Assembly (NCBI GenBank): GCA_038224615.1
Contig: JBBRFH010000100.1
Coordinates: 1 to 11,484, forward strand
DNA: 11,484 nucleotides
Reading direction: 5' to 3'
DNA from: JBBRFH01 sp038224615
GTDB taxonomy: Bacteria; Planctomycetota; Phycisphaerae; Tepidisphaerales; Tepidisphaeraceae
This document shows positions 1 through 6,150 of this stretch, piece after piece. Made by a program: the position numbers and the translations under genes. Numbering within the stretch: the first letter of the stretch is position 1; each line of letters begins with the position of its first letter. The notes under the pieces are model-generated. The model had not been told where the DNA came from, made no database searches, and saw only the letters and a program-made list of their open reading frames with translations.

Positions 1-2
1 GC

Positions 3-431
3 GACCAACTGCTGCGCGACCTCGATCCGAAACAGCAGTTCACCCGCCTTGAGTCGCTGAAAGACCTGAAGATCGAAGGTGTCGAGACGATCGGCGGCAG
101 CGCCGCGTGGAAGCTCGTCGGCAAGAGCGAATCGGGCGCCGATGAAATCAACTGGATCGACCAGAAGACCTACTTGCCGACCCGCATGATGATGACCGTC
201 ACCACGCAAATGGGTCCGATCAAAGCGATAGCCAATCTCAAGGACTACAAGACCTTCGACGGCCTGCCGATCCCCATGACCACCGAGCAGGAGGCCGCGG
301 GAAATACCATGGTGCTGAAGGTGACTGACGTGAAGATCAACCCCGACCTGCCCGATGCGCAGTTCGAGATCCCCGACGAAGTACAAAAACTCCTCGCCAG
401 GCAGGCGGCCACCCAACCGAGCAAACCATGA
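3..431 (+). CDS. LolA-like outer-membrane lipoprotein-sorting family protein, 3' part (5' end outside window)
   Basis: The frame is open from base 3 to the TGA at 429-431, giving 142 residues with no start in the window, so the gene begins further left. The visible part has the pattern of the C-terminal half of LolA/LolB-like beta-sheet proteins: a strand ending in WKLVG, then NWIDQKTYLPTRM (a substrate or lipid-fold readout strand), then DYKTFDGLPIP, and a closing strand ending in a DVKINPDLPDAQFEIP-like segment. That closing segment (a 'dv..N..l.d..F..P' pattern) is typical of outer membrane lipoprotein-sorting proteins. Such proteins act in the periplasm and carry hydrophobic cargo. Signal peptide and N-terminal domain cannot be judged here. 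The stop overlaps the next ATG by 4 bp (ATGA), so the two genes are probably co-transcribed and translationally coupled. The family call rests on fold-level pattern only, and the cargo is unknown. Confidence 0.6.
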   Translation, partial: DQLLRDLDPKQQFTRLESLKDLKIEGVETIGGSAAWKLVGKSESGADEINWIDQKTYLPTRMMMTVTTQMGPIKAIANLKDYKTFDGLPIPMTTEQEAAGNTMVLKVTDVKINPDLPDAQFEIPDEVQKLLARQAATQPSKP

Positions 432-934
432 GCAACCGCACTGTGCCGTATAAGCCCGATTCGGTGATCGCTCTCCCGCGCCAGCAGGAGGCCGACCGCA
501 TCCTCGCCAGCTACGGGGACGACTCGATGCCCAGGATCATGGAGATGCTTGAGCGGCAGTTCGGCGTATTGCACAACCGCGCGCAGGTGCTGTTGGCGCT
601 GTGCGGCATCATCATCTCGACGACCGGCTTCAGCGGCCGCAACGTCGCGGGAACCGGGCCGTGGTCGCAGGGGCTGATCGTCGCCGGCGTTGCGCTGGTG
701 CTGCTGTCGGCCGGGTTCGTCTGCTGGGGCGTGCTGCACCTGCGCTGGCTCACCATGCAGCCCGGCCAATCCGTGCGCGACTGGCTCATCACCAGCCTCG
801 ACTACCGCGACTACAAGACCATCAGCTACCGCGCCGCGCTGCTGATCATGCTCGTCGGCATGACCGCCTACGTCGCGGCGATCCTGATCATGCTGCTGCA
901 CCCGCTTAGCGCGCCGAATTTCGCGCCGCGATGA
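428..934 (+). CDS. Small membrane protein of unknown function, three predicted helices
   Basis: This is a 168-residue protein whose ATG overlaps the stop of the LolA-like gene (ATGA at 428-431). No Shine-Dalgarno sequence is visible, which fits translational coupling. Residues 1-50 are soluble and probably helical, ending in a charged stretch (MEMLERQFGVLHNRAQ). Three hydrophobic segments follow, at about 52-68, 82-105 and 135-158. Between the second and third lies a polar loop with LRWL, RDWLITSLDYRDYK and other charged residues. A helix feeding into a short membrane bundle is loosely reminiscent of the DUF5706/Pycsar-effector membrane family, but no diagnostic motif was found and I do not assign it. 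Coupling to a LolA-like gene suggests an envelope role, as an inference only. It is real as a gene: in-frame overlap, clean hydrophobic pattern and normal codon use. Confidence 0.7.
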   Translation: MSNRTVPYKPDSVIALPRQQEADRILASYGDDSMPRIMEMLERQFGVLHNRAQVLLALCGIIISTTGFSGRNVAGTGPWSQGLIVAGVALVLLSAGFVCWGVLHLRWLTMQPGQSVRDWLITSLDYRDYKTISYRAALLIMLVGMTAYVAAILIMLLHPLSAPNFAPR

Positions 935-992
935 CCCCATTGAATTGCGCCGCTCAGACGTTTGCGCGATGAAACCCTCGCACCGGCTCAAA

Positions 993-1011
993 GTGTCGAG
1001 TGTCGAGTGTT
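993..1011. repeat. Short tandem repeat of GTGTCGA
   Basis: GTGTCGA occurs at 993-999 and 1000-1006, followed by GTGTTCA as a diverged third unit. It is too short to have an assigned function. It may be the remnant of a longer dispersed repeat like the others in this window. Confidence 0.5.
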
Positions 1012-1042
1012 CATCAGCCCGCATTGCGTCGCTCAATCAATA

Positions 1043-1147
1043 CGAGCCGCGAAGATGCGATGGGCGCGAAGATTAACGCGAAGAAAAACACAAAAAAATG
1101 GGCATTTTTCGCGTCTTCCTTCGCGCTCATCGCATCTTCGCGGCTCG
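1043..1147. repeat. Long imperfect inverted repeat (GCGAAG-type palindromic element)
   Basis: The outer 20 bases at 1043-1062 (cgagccgcgaagatgcgatg) are perfectly complementary to 1128-1147. Complementarity continues inward imperfectly through cgcgaag and acgcgaa motifs to about 1088 on the left and 1105 on the right, leaving a short A-rich loop. Transcribed from either side it would form a stem of more than 40 positions. It lies between two converging genes and may terminate transcription in both directions. Similar cgcgaag-rich arms occur at 8831-8878 and 9069-9115, so it looks like one copy of a dispersed family and not a private terminator. Confidence 0.85.
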
Positions 1148-1165
1148 CATTGGCGTTTGGGCGCG

Positions 1166-1183
1166 GGTTTCAGATCTGAAACC
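1166..1183. repeat. Perfect 18-bp palindrome just downstream of asnB
   Basis: GGTTTCAGATCTGAAACC is a perfect palindrome starting 3 bases after the asnB stop codon. As RNA it would fold to a 7-bp stem with a GATC loop. No U-tract follows on the minus strand, so it is not a classical intrinsic terminator. It could be a 3'-end stabilising hairpin or a binding site. Confidence 0.7.
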
Positions 1184-1185
1184 GA

Positions 1186-3030
1186 TCAGGCTTGGCGCAA
1201 CACATGCGTCTGCCAGAGTTCGAGCATGAGCAGCGCGTACAGCCGTTGCGAATGATCGCGACGCTGCGTTTCGTGTTCTTCGACCAACTTCTCGACGACA
1301 GGCATCGCGAAATGCGCCCGCGCGAAGCTGCCCTGCGCGAACAGGTGGTCGCGGAGCATCGAACGCAGCGACGACCGAAACCACTCGCCGATCGGCACTG
1401 CGAAGCCCATCTTCGGTCGCTTAAAGACTGCCTCCGGCAGATCGGCGGCAAACGCTGCGCGGAGCAGGCGCTTCTTGCCACCGCCGATGAGTTGGTCGAC
1501 GGTGAGGCCCATCGCAAACTCGACAAGCGCGTGGTCCATAAATGGACTGCGGACTTCCAACGCGTGTCGCATGGAGCAGCGATCCACCTTGGTCAGCAGG
1601 TCCATCGGCAGGTACTGCTGTCGGTCCCAGGCCATGGCGGCGAGCATCGGGCTGTGCAGCGCACTCAGGAAGCCCTCAAAAGATGTGACCTGCGGCCGCG
1701 CGATTTCCCGGGCGCGCAGCGCGGGGAGCAACTCATCATCGAAGAGCGCGACGTATCGGCGATAGCGCGCCTCGTGTGACAGTCCCGAGGCGGCGAGAAA
1801 TCGACCGATTCGGGTCAGGCGTGCCTTCGGGTGTCCGCGTTCCATTCGCCGGCCCAGCGGTGCCAGCGGCGCGAGCAATCGGCCGTGCCGTCCCGCATGC
1901 ATCGCGACATAGCGGTCGTACCCGCCGAACAATTCGTCCCCACCGTCGCCGGAGAGCGCCACGGTGACATGCTGCCGCGCCTGCTGCGCGAGACAATACG
2001 TAGGCAGCGCGGAAGAGTCGCCGAACGGTTCACCGAACGTGCGCGCTAATGCCGGCAGGATTTCGGCGGCGTTGATGTCGACGTGGAACTCGTGGTGCTC
2101 GGTGTCGAGATGATCGGCAACCTCTCGCGCGTAGGCGCTTTCATCGTAGCGCGGGTCGGCGAACGCGATGGCGAACGTCTTCACCGGCCCCGCACGCCGC
2201 GCCGCCAACGCGATGACGCTGCTATCGACGCCGCCGGAGAGAAACACGCCCAGCGGCACGTCGCTGACAAGCTGCAACCGCACCGCCGACTCGACCAGCG
2301 CCCGCGTTCGCGCCACCGCGTCGTCGTTGCTGTACGGCCGCTCGATGCTAGCCCTCCAGCGCGGCCGCCAGAACGGACGGCGCTGAACCCCATCGAACAT
2401 GTGGCCTGGCGCGAGTTGCGAAACGTGCTGATGGATCGAATCGCCGACATAGCCATATCGGAGGTACGCCAGCAGATGGTCAGCACCGATCGTCGAATCG
2501 AAGCCCGGCCACTGCCGCAGGCTGCCAAGTTCACTGGCAAAAACGATGGTGTCTTTATCGCCCGTGATGTACAGCGGCTTCTGCCCCATGCGGTCGCGCG
2601 CCAGCAGGAGTCTGTTCCCGTCCCAGAAGGCGATGGCGAACATGCCGACGAGCTTCTCGAGCGCTGCCTCGCCCCACGTCGCCAGCGCGTGCAGCAGCAC
2701 TTCGGTATCGCCGGTCGTGCGCCACTGCACATCGGGCAACTGTTCACGCAGTTCACGAAAATTATAAATCTCCCCGTTGAAGACCAGCGTGCAGCGGCCA
2801 TCCGGTGTGGACATCGGCTGCATGGCGCGCTCGTCGCAATCGAGGACGGCGAGCCTGCGAAACGCGAAGCCGACCTGGGGACGCCCTTCCGATGGTTCGT
2901 CTTCGTGGTTGAGCCACACGCCCTCCCCATCCGGCCCGCGATGGGCGATGCGCGCCGCCATGACGCGCAGCAGGTCACGCGTGATGCGCTGCTGCGGGTT
3001 TGTGCTGACGATGCCTGCGATGCCGCACAT
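1186..3030 (-). CDS. asnB: Asparagine synthase (glutamine-hydrolysing)
   Basis: This 614-residue enzyme uses ATP and glutamine to convert aspartate to asparagine in the cytoplasm. I chose the ATG at 3030 because the protein must begin MCGIAG: after Met removal, Cys becomes the N-terminal nucleophile of the class II glutamine amidotransferase domain. An ATG 36 bases upstream (3066) would bury it. Glutaminase-domain landmarks are RGPDGEG (31-37), FNGEIYNFRELR (84-95), GDTE (107-110) and ARDRMGQKPLY (144-154). The synthetase domain has the ATP PP-loop SGGVDSS (265-271), SGDGGDELFGGYDRY (360-374), and the later KVDRCSM and EVRSPFMDH motifs. Length is normal for the AsnB family and no key residue is missing. 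It is transcribed alone, divergent from the SGNH hydrolase and convergent with the membrane-protein gene. AsnB paralogues sometimes amidate other substrates, such as cell-wall or polysaccharide precursors, but nothing nearby points that way. Confidence 0.95.
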   Translation of the reverse strand: MCGIAGIVSTNPQQRITRDLLRVMAARIAHRGPDGEGVWLNHEDEPSEGRPQVGFAFRRLAVLDCDERAMQPMSTPDGRCTLVFNGEIYNFRELREQLPDVQWRTTGDTEVLLHALATWGEAALEKLVGMFAIAFWDGNRLLLARDRMGQKPLYITGDKDTIVFASELGSLRQWPGFDSTIGADHLLAYLRYGYVGDSIHQHVSQLAPGHMFDGVQRRPFWRPRWRASIERPYSNDDAVARTRALVESAVRLQLVSDVPLGVFLSGGVDSSVIALAARRAGPVKTFAIAFADPRYDESAYAREVADHLDTEHHEFHVDINAAEILPALARTFGEPFGDSSALPTYCLAQQARQHVTVALSGDGGDELFGGYDRYVAMHAGRHGRLLAPLAPLGRRMERGHPKARLTRIGRFLAASGLSHEARYRRYVALFDDELLPALRAREIARPQVTSFEGFLSALHSPMLAAMAWDRQQYLPMDLLTKVDRCSMRHALEVRSPFMDHALVEFAMGLTVDQLIGGGKKRLLRAAFAADLPEAVFKRPKMGFAVPIGEWFRSSLRSMLRDHLFAQGSFARAHFAMPVVEKLVEEHETQRRDHSQRLYALLMLELWQTHVLRQA

Positions 3031-3074
3031 GCGTGTGATGGTGCATGGGCGGGTGCGTTCGGGCAAGTGCGGGA

Positions 3075-3129
3075 GGAAATCCGAATGACGAAGCTTGCAC
3101 CCCCTTCGGATTCTGCTATTCGGATTTCC
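3075..3129. repeat. Inverted repeat in the asnB/hydrolase divergent spacer
   Basis: GGAAATCCGAAT at 3075-3086 is perfectly complementary to ATTCGGATTTCC at 3118-3129. A second TTCGGATT lies between them at 3105-3112. The words AAATCCGAATGACGAA and TTCGGATT resemble short dispersed spacer repeats that I associate with planctomycete-like genomes. Because it lies upstream of both divergent genes it could also be a regulatory site, but the repeat reading is simpler. Confidence 0.65.
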
Positions 3130-3163
3130 AAACCCCGTCGATGCGCGATTTCACGCCTGCAGA

Positions 3164-3193
3164 TTGGACGCTGCACGCCGGCACGGTTACAAA
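3164..3193 (+). promoter_or_regulatory. Candidate promoter of the SGNH hydrolase gene (leaderless)
   Basis: TTGGAC at 3164-3169 and TACAAA at 3188-3193 are separated by 18 bases and resemble -35 and -10 boxes. The ATG follows 9 bases after the -10 box, so transcription would begin almost at the start codon. No Shine-Dalgarno sequence is present. The block from GGTTACAA to ATG (3185-3205) matches the one before the 79-residue gene at 5776-5796 at 16 of 21 positions with identical spacing, which strengthens both calls. Confidence 0.45.
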
Positions 3194-3202
3194 ATCCCGA
3201 CT

Positions 3203-3844
3203 ATGCCGCTCGACCTACAGCCTGGGCAGACGTTTCTCTTCATCGGCGACAGCATCACCGACTGCGGCCGGCGCGATGAACCGGAGGGGATGGGCGGCGG
3301 GTACGTGCGGCTGATCCGCGACTACCTCTACGCCAAAGACCCCGCGAAAGCGCCGCGCGTCATCAACGCCGGCATCAGCGGCAACAAGGTCACCGACCTG
3401 GCGGCGCGGTGGAAGGAGGACGTGCTCGATCACAAGCCCGACGTCGTCTCGGTGATGATCGGCATCAACGACGTCTGGCATGGCCTGGGTTCCGACGGCA
3501 CCAATGGCGGCGTGCCGATTGAGCGGTTCGTCGAGATTTACCACGTCATCCTGCGCCAGCTTCACGCCGTCGTCCCCAACGCCAGGCTCGTGCTCTGCCA
3601 GCCGAGCGTGATCGAGCCGCCGGCGCCTGCGAACGGAAACGCCGTGCTCCAACCGTATGTGCGCGCCGTCGGCGAGCTGCGCCGCGAGTTCAATGCAACG
3701 GCGGTCGTCCCGCTGCACGCGGCGTTCGTCAGTGCCCGCAAGATCCGTCCCGACATCAACTGGACCCTCGACGGCGTCCACCCTTCGTCGGCCGGAGACA
3801 TGCTGATCGCGCGCACCTGGCTGGCGGAAACGGGACTAATCTAA
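3203..3844 (+). CDS. SGNH/GDSL-family hydrolase (probable esterase)
   Basis: This 213-residue protein has all the landmark blocks of SGNH hydrolases, which cleave ester bonds of lipids, acetylated sugars or similar substrates. Block I is FIGDSIT with the nucleophile Ser17. Block II is NAGISGNK with Gly57. Block III is IGIND with Asn89. Block V is DGVHPS with Asp190 and His193 of the catalytic triad. I chose the ATG at 3203 because the domain begins directly after it (MPLDLQPGQTFLFIGDS). The frame is open to an ATG at 3095, but that extension is Arg-rich, unlike the family, and crosses an inverted repeat. No signal peptide is visible, so the enzyme looks cytoplasmic. It is followed 81 bases later by a Gfo/Idh/MocA gene in the same direction, consistent with carbohydrate or acetyl-ester turnover. 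The substrate cannot be told from sequence. Confidence 0.9.
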   Translation: MPLDLQPGQTFLFIGDSITDCGRRDEPEGMGGGYVRLIRDYLYAKDPAKAPRVINAGISGNKVTDLAARWKEDVLDHKPDVVSVMIGINDVWHGLGSDGTNGGVPIERFVEIYHVILRQLHAVVPNARLVLCQPSVIEPPAPANGNAVLQPYVRAVGELRREFNATAVVPLHAAFVSARKIRPDINWTLDGVHPSSAGDMLIARTWLAETGLI

Positions 3845-3862
3845 AGTCTGCCAGTGGCGAGT

Positions 3863-3877
3863 GCGGCATGAGGCCGC
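3863..3877 (+). terminator. Weak hairpin after the hydrolase gene
   Basis: GCGGC at 3863-3867 pairs with GCCGC at 3873-3877 around a 5-base loop, 18 bases past the hydrolase stop. Only two T residues follow, so it is at best a weak or Rho-assisted end. Confidence 0.2.
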
Positions 3878-3889
3878 GTTGCGTCCGAT

Positions 3890-3918
3890 TCGACATTCGC
3901 CGAACAACATCCGATACT
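3890..3918 (+). promoter_or_regulatory. Candidate promoter of the Gfo/Idh/MocA gene
   Basis: TCGACA at 3890-3895 matches the -35 consensus at 5 of 6 positions. It is followed after exactly 17 bases by GATACT at 3913-3918 (4 of 6 for -10). The ATG lies 7 bases beyond the -10 box and there is no Shine-Dalgarno sequence, again suggesting a leaderless transcript. It is based on consensus matching only. Confidence 0.4.
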
Positions 3919-3925
3919 TCGTCTC

Positions 3926-4963
3926 ATGGTTGAACGTGTGAACAAGCTCAGGCTGATTCAGGCTGGCGTCGGTGGAATGGGTCGTGCGTGGTGGAACGGC
4001 GCCATCCTCGGCCGTGCGGACATTGAGGTCGCGGCGATTGTCGATATCGCCGACGCGCCCCTTACCGAGGCCGGCGACGCGCTCGGCGTGCCGCCGGAAC
4101 GCCGCTTCAAGGACTTGGCGCAGGCAATCAAGTCGGTGCAGGCCGATGCGGTCCTCACCGTCACGCCTCCTGCGATCCACGTGAAACACGCCGAGCTCGC
4201 CTTCGCCAACGGCCTGCATCTGCTTACCGAAAAGCCGATCGGCGGCTCGCTCGATGAGGCCAAGCGGATGGTGAAGCTCGCGCACGACGCAGGCAAAATC
4301 CTGATGGTCGCGCAGAATTACCGCTACAGCGCCGCCATGCAGACACTGGCGCGCCTGCTGCGGGAGAAGCCGCTCGGCACCGTCGGACACGGCCACATCG
4401 ATTTTTACATTCCCGGCGATTTCCGCGGCAGCTTCCGCGAGACCATGGAGTACCCGCTCCTGGTCGATATGAGCATCCACCACCTCGACCTCATCCGCTT
4501 CATCACCGGGCGCAACATCGTCAAGGTGACGGCGCAGACGTTCCGACCCGAATGGAGCTGGTACCAGCATCACCCGGGCCTGAAAATGCTGATGGAACTG
4601 GATGGCGGCATGCCCTTCAGCTACAGCGGCGACTGGTCCGCTCGCGGACATTGCACGACATGGAACGGCGCGTGGCGAGTGCAGTGCGCCGAAGGCTCGA
4701 TCGAGTACACCCACGACGACAAGATCGTCTGCACGCGCAGCACCTTCTGGCACAACGACCAGAAAGCCGAGCAGATCCCCTTCGACTCCGTCCCCAGCCA
4801 GGCCCAATCTGCGCTGCTCGACCGCTTCGTCCAGGCCGTGCAAACAAATTCGTCCCCGGAGACCAGCGGATCGGATAATCTGTGGTCGTTCGGCGCGGTG
4901 AGCGCCGGCTTACTCAGCGCGCAGGAAGGTCGTACGGTCGATGTGCGCCAGCTTCTCGGTTGA
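3926..4963 (+). CDS. Gfo/Idh/MocA-family NAD(P)-dependent oxidoreductase
   Basis: This 345-residue protein has the family architecture. An N-terminal Rossmann fold begins with GVGGMG (14-19), which binds the dinucleotide. The EKP motif (102-104) follows, with the lysine usually contacting substrate and nicotinamide. The C-terminal alpha/beta domain carries DMSIHHLDLIRF (181-192), with a conserved His pair near the active site. Members oxidise or reduce sugars, inositols and sugar derivatives in the cytoplasm, and planctomycetes carry many paralogues. There is no signal peptide, so this is not one of the Tat-exported members. The ATG at 3926 places the Rossmann motif at the usual distance from the N terminus. 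The last 23 bases overlap the start of the SprT-like gene. Upstream is an SGNH hydrolase in the same direction, suggesting but not proving a shared carbohydrate context. The exact substrate is unknown. Confidence 0.93.
   Translation: MVERVNKLRLIQAGVGGMGRAWWNGAILGRADIEVAAIVDIADAPLTEAGDALGVPPERRFKDLAQAIKSVQADAVLTVTPPAIHVKHAELAFANGLHLLTEKPIGGSLDEAKRMVKLAHDAGKILMVAQNYRYSAAMQTLARLLREKPLGTVGHGHIDFYIPGDFRGSFRETMEYPLLVDMSIHHLDLIRFITGRNIVKVTAQTFRPEWSWYQHHPGLKMLMELDGGMPFSYSGDWSARGHCTTWNGAWRVQCAEGSIEYTHDDKIVCTRSTFWHNDQKAEQIPFDSVPSQAQSALLDRFVQAVQTNSSPETSGSDNLWSFGAVSAGLLSAQEGRTVDVRQLLG
4923..4929 (+). promoter_or_regulatory. Ribosome binding site supporting the SprT-like start
   Basis: AGGAAGG lies inside the end of the oxidoreductase gene, 11 bases before the ATG at 4941. 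It is the best Shine-Dalgarno match near any start on the plus strand here. It favours 4941 over the GTG at 4998, which has no such site. Confidence 0.4.
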
Positions 4964-5723
4964 CCAGACTCAATTCCGCAACGGCGATCTCACTTCGGTG
5001 AGCGGGCCTGCGACGTCTGCGACAACAACGCTCAGGGCGCGACGCGCCCTCATCCGCGCAACGATCCTCGCACATTCGCGATCCATTCAGACCCCCAACT
5101 TTCTGCGCGCGTCGACGCACGACCTTCAGAGGCTCTTTGAACTGTACGACACGCACTTCTTCGACAACGCATTGCGCAAGCGCCTGACTACTCCCTGTGG
5201 GCTCGCGTTCTCACGCCGATTGCGTGCCAGCGGCGGGATGACGTATCGCTCGCGGCGAGACGGCGTGGCGACGTACCGCATCGCGATCTCCACCGGCCTG
5301 CTGTTCGAGAACTTCAGGAACGCCGGCGCGGCCCATGTCGTCGCCGGTGCTGAGTGCTCCGATCGCCTCGACGCACTCATGCGCATCATGGAGCACGAGC
5401 TGCTGCACCTGTATGAGTACCTGTGCTTCGGGCGGAGCAACTGCGCCGCCGAGCGGTTCCAGTCGCTCGCCCGAAGCCTGTTCGGCCACACCGCACACCG
5501 CCACGCGCTGCCGACGGCGCGACAGCGCACTTTGAAGCAGACGGCGCTGCGGCCGGGTGCGACGGTGGTGTTCGTCCACGACGGGCGTTCACTGCGCGGG
5601 CGGGTCAATCGCATCACCCGCCGGGCTACCGTACTCGTCGAGGACGCCCGCGGCACACTCTACACTGATGGCAAGCGGTATCAGAAGTTCTACGTCCCGC
5701 TGGCCGAACTCAGCCAGCCGTAA
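4941..5723 (+). CDS. SprT-like zinc metalloprotease domain protein
   Basis: This is a 260-residue protein. Residues 1-60 look poorly conserved and Arg/Thr-rich. From about 61 the SprT-like pattern begins: LQRLFELYDTHFFDNAL, then a strand LAFSRRLRASGGMTYR, then YRIAIST, then the zinc-binding helix MEHELLHLYEY with HELLH at 152-156. A segment FQSLARSLFGHT (173-184) follows, and residues 200-260 form a beta-rich SH3/KOW-like tail (GATVVF..., RGRVNRI..., KFYVPLAEL). SprT proteins are zinc peptidases; eukaryotic Spartan cleaves DNA-protein crosslinks, while the bacterial role is less clear. The usual third zinc ligand, a His some 10-15 residues after HExxH, is not at its place. Asn167/Cys168 occupy that region, and His183, His186 and His188 come later. 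The start overlaps the oxidoreductase gene by 23 bp; a GTG at 4998 is the alternative. Family call good, function unknown. Confidence 0.75.
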   Translation: MCASFSVDQTQFRNGDLTSVSGPATSATTTLRARRALIRATILAHSRSIQTPNFLRASTHDLQRLFELYDTHFFDNALRKRLTTPCGLAFSRRLRASGGMTYRSRRDGVATYRIAISTGLLFENFRNAGAAHVVAGAECSDRLDALMRIMEHELLHLYEYLCFGRSNCAAERFQSLARSLFGHTAHRHALPTARQRTLKQTALRPGATVVFVHDGRSLRGRVNRITRRATVLVEDARGTLYTDGKRYQKFYVPLAELSQP

Positions 5724-5775
5724 ATAGGCGATTGCAATTGTCGAACGGTCGTTTAACCACGATCCACGGGCAATC

Positions 5776-5784
5776 GGTTACAAT
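5776..5784 (+). promoter_or_regulatory. Candidate -10 region of the 79-residue gene
   Basis: GGTTACAAT contains TACAAT (5779-5784), a 5 of 6 match to the -10 consensus, ending 9 bases before the ATG. No good -35 box lies 16-18 bases upstream. The same block with the same spacing precedes the SGNH hydrolase, and no Shine-Dalgarno sequence is present, so a leaderless transcript is likely. Confidence 0.45.
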
Positions 5785-5793
5785 CGGCCGACC

Positions 5794-6033
5794 ATGAATG
5801 ACCTGACCGACCCCGAGAAATTCGCGCTCAAGGCGTTCAAGAAGCGCATCAAGATCAACCAACGCGAAGACGATTCCACACTCGGCCGCAGTCCGCTGAC
5901 GGGACAACGCAACAAGGTCGTCGCCATGCGGCCCCCCGTCGGCCACGCGCCCGAGACCTGGCAGCAGCTCGTCCAGAAAGGCTACCTCAAGCCCGACAGC
6001 GGCGGGTTCTACGAACTCGTTCCGGGGAAATAG
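5794..6033 (+). CDS. Small conserved-looking protein of unknown function
   Basis: This is a 79-residue soluble protein, rich in Lys and Arg at the N terminus (FALKAFKKRIKINQRED, about residues 10-26). A more hydrophobic second half carries RPPVGHAPETWQQLVQKGYLK and ends in GGFYELVPGK. The second half looks like a small domain in which a Trp-containing helix leads to a turn and a final strand. That would suit a short winged-helix-like or ribosome- or RNA-associated fold, but I cannot name a family. I consider the gene real because it has its own promoter-like block, a normal start, amino-acid composition unlike an antisense shadow, and no competing ORF. It is transcribed in the same direction as the SprT-like gene, 70 bases downstream of it. 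No catalytic residues, signal peptide or metal-binding motif are visible. Confidence 0.7.
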   Translation: MNDLTDPEKFALKAFKKRIKINQREDDSTLGRSPLTGQRNKVVAMRPPVGHAPETWQQLVQKGYLKPDSGGFYELVPGK

Positions 6034-6045
6034 CTGTGCCAGGCT

Positions 6046-6150
6046 TGTCATCCTGAGCGCAGCCGAAGCACGTTCGTATCGCCGATCCTGCACACAACGG
6101 CGTCGTCCGTCGGATCTTCACGGTTCATTTTTCGTTCATCCAGCAAGCTT
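6046..6150. repeat. Degenerate copy of the TGTCATCCTGA dispersed repeat
   Basis: TTGTCATCCTGAGCGCAGCC begins at 6046 and continues into GAAGCACG. A diverged GGATCTTCACGG segment lies at 6112-6123. The first 11 bases, TGTCATCCTGA, are the same as one arm of the palindrome at 8922-8940. No matching second arm is seen here, so it is a half or decayed copy. The rest of the spacer up to the U32 start (to 6318) holds a T7 run at 6211-6217 and no gene. No convincing promoter for the U32 gene was found. Confidence 0.55.

Larger units (their letters stand above)
935..1185. other. Convergent spacer filled with short repeats and palindromes
   Basis: This spacer lies between the stop of the membrane-protein gene and the stop of asnB, which face each other. 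No credible ORF was found. It contains a small tandem of the heptamer GTGTCGA at 993-1006, followed by a degenerate third copy. It also holds the long inverted repeat at 1043-1147 and the perfect palindrome at 1166-1183, each listed separately. The arrangement fits a bidirectional transcription end between converging genes. Confidence 0.6.

Noticed and set aside
428..934. Assignment of the small membrane protein as a Pycsar-type defence effector
   Set aside because: Only the general layout is similar; no cyclase gene lies nearby and the partner is a LolA-like gene.
2083..3279. A 398-codon plus-strand open frame opposite asnB
   Set aside because: asnB on the minus strand has every catalytic motif; the opposite frame has no recognisable domain and runs into the hydrolase start in a different frame.
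3836..4843. A 335-codon minus-strand open frame opposite the oxidoreductase gene
   Set aside because: Composition and lack of motifs mark it as an antisense shadow of the Gfo/Idh/MocA gene.
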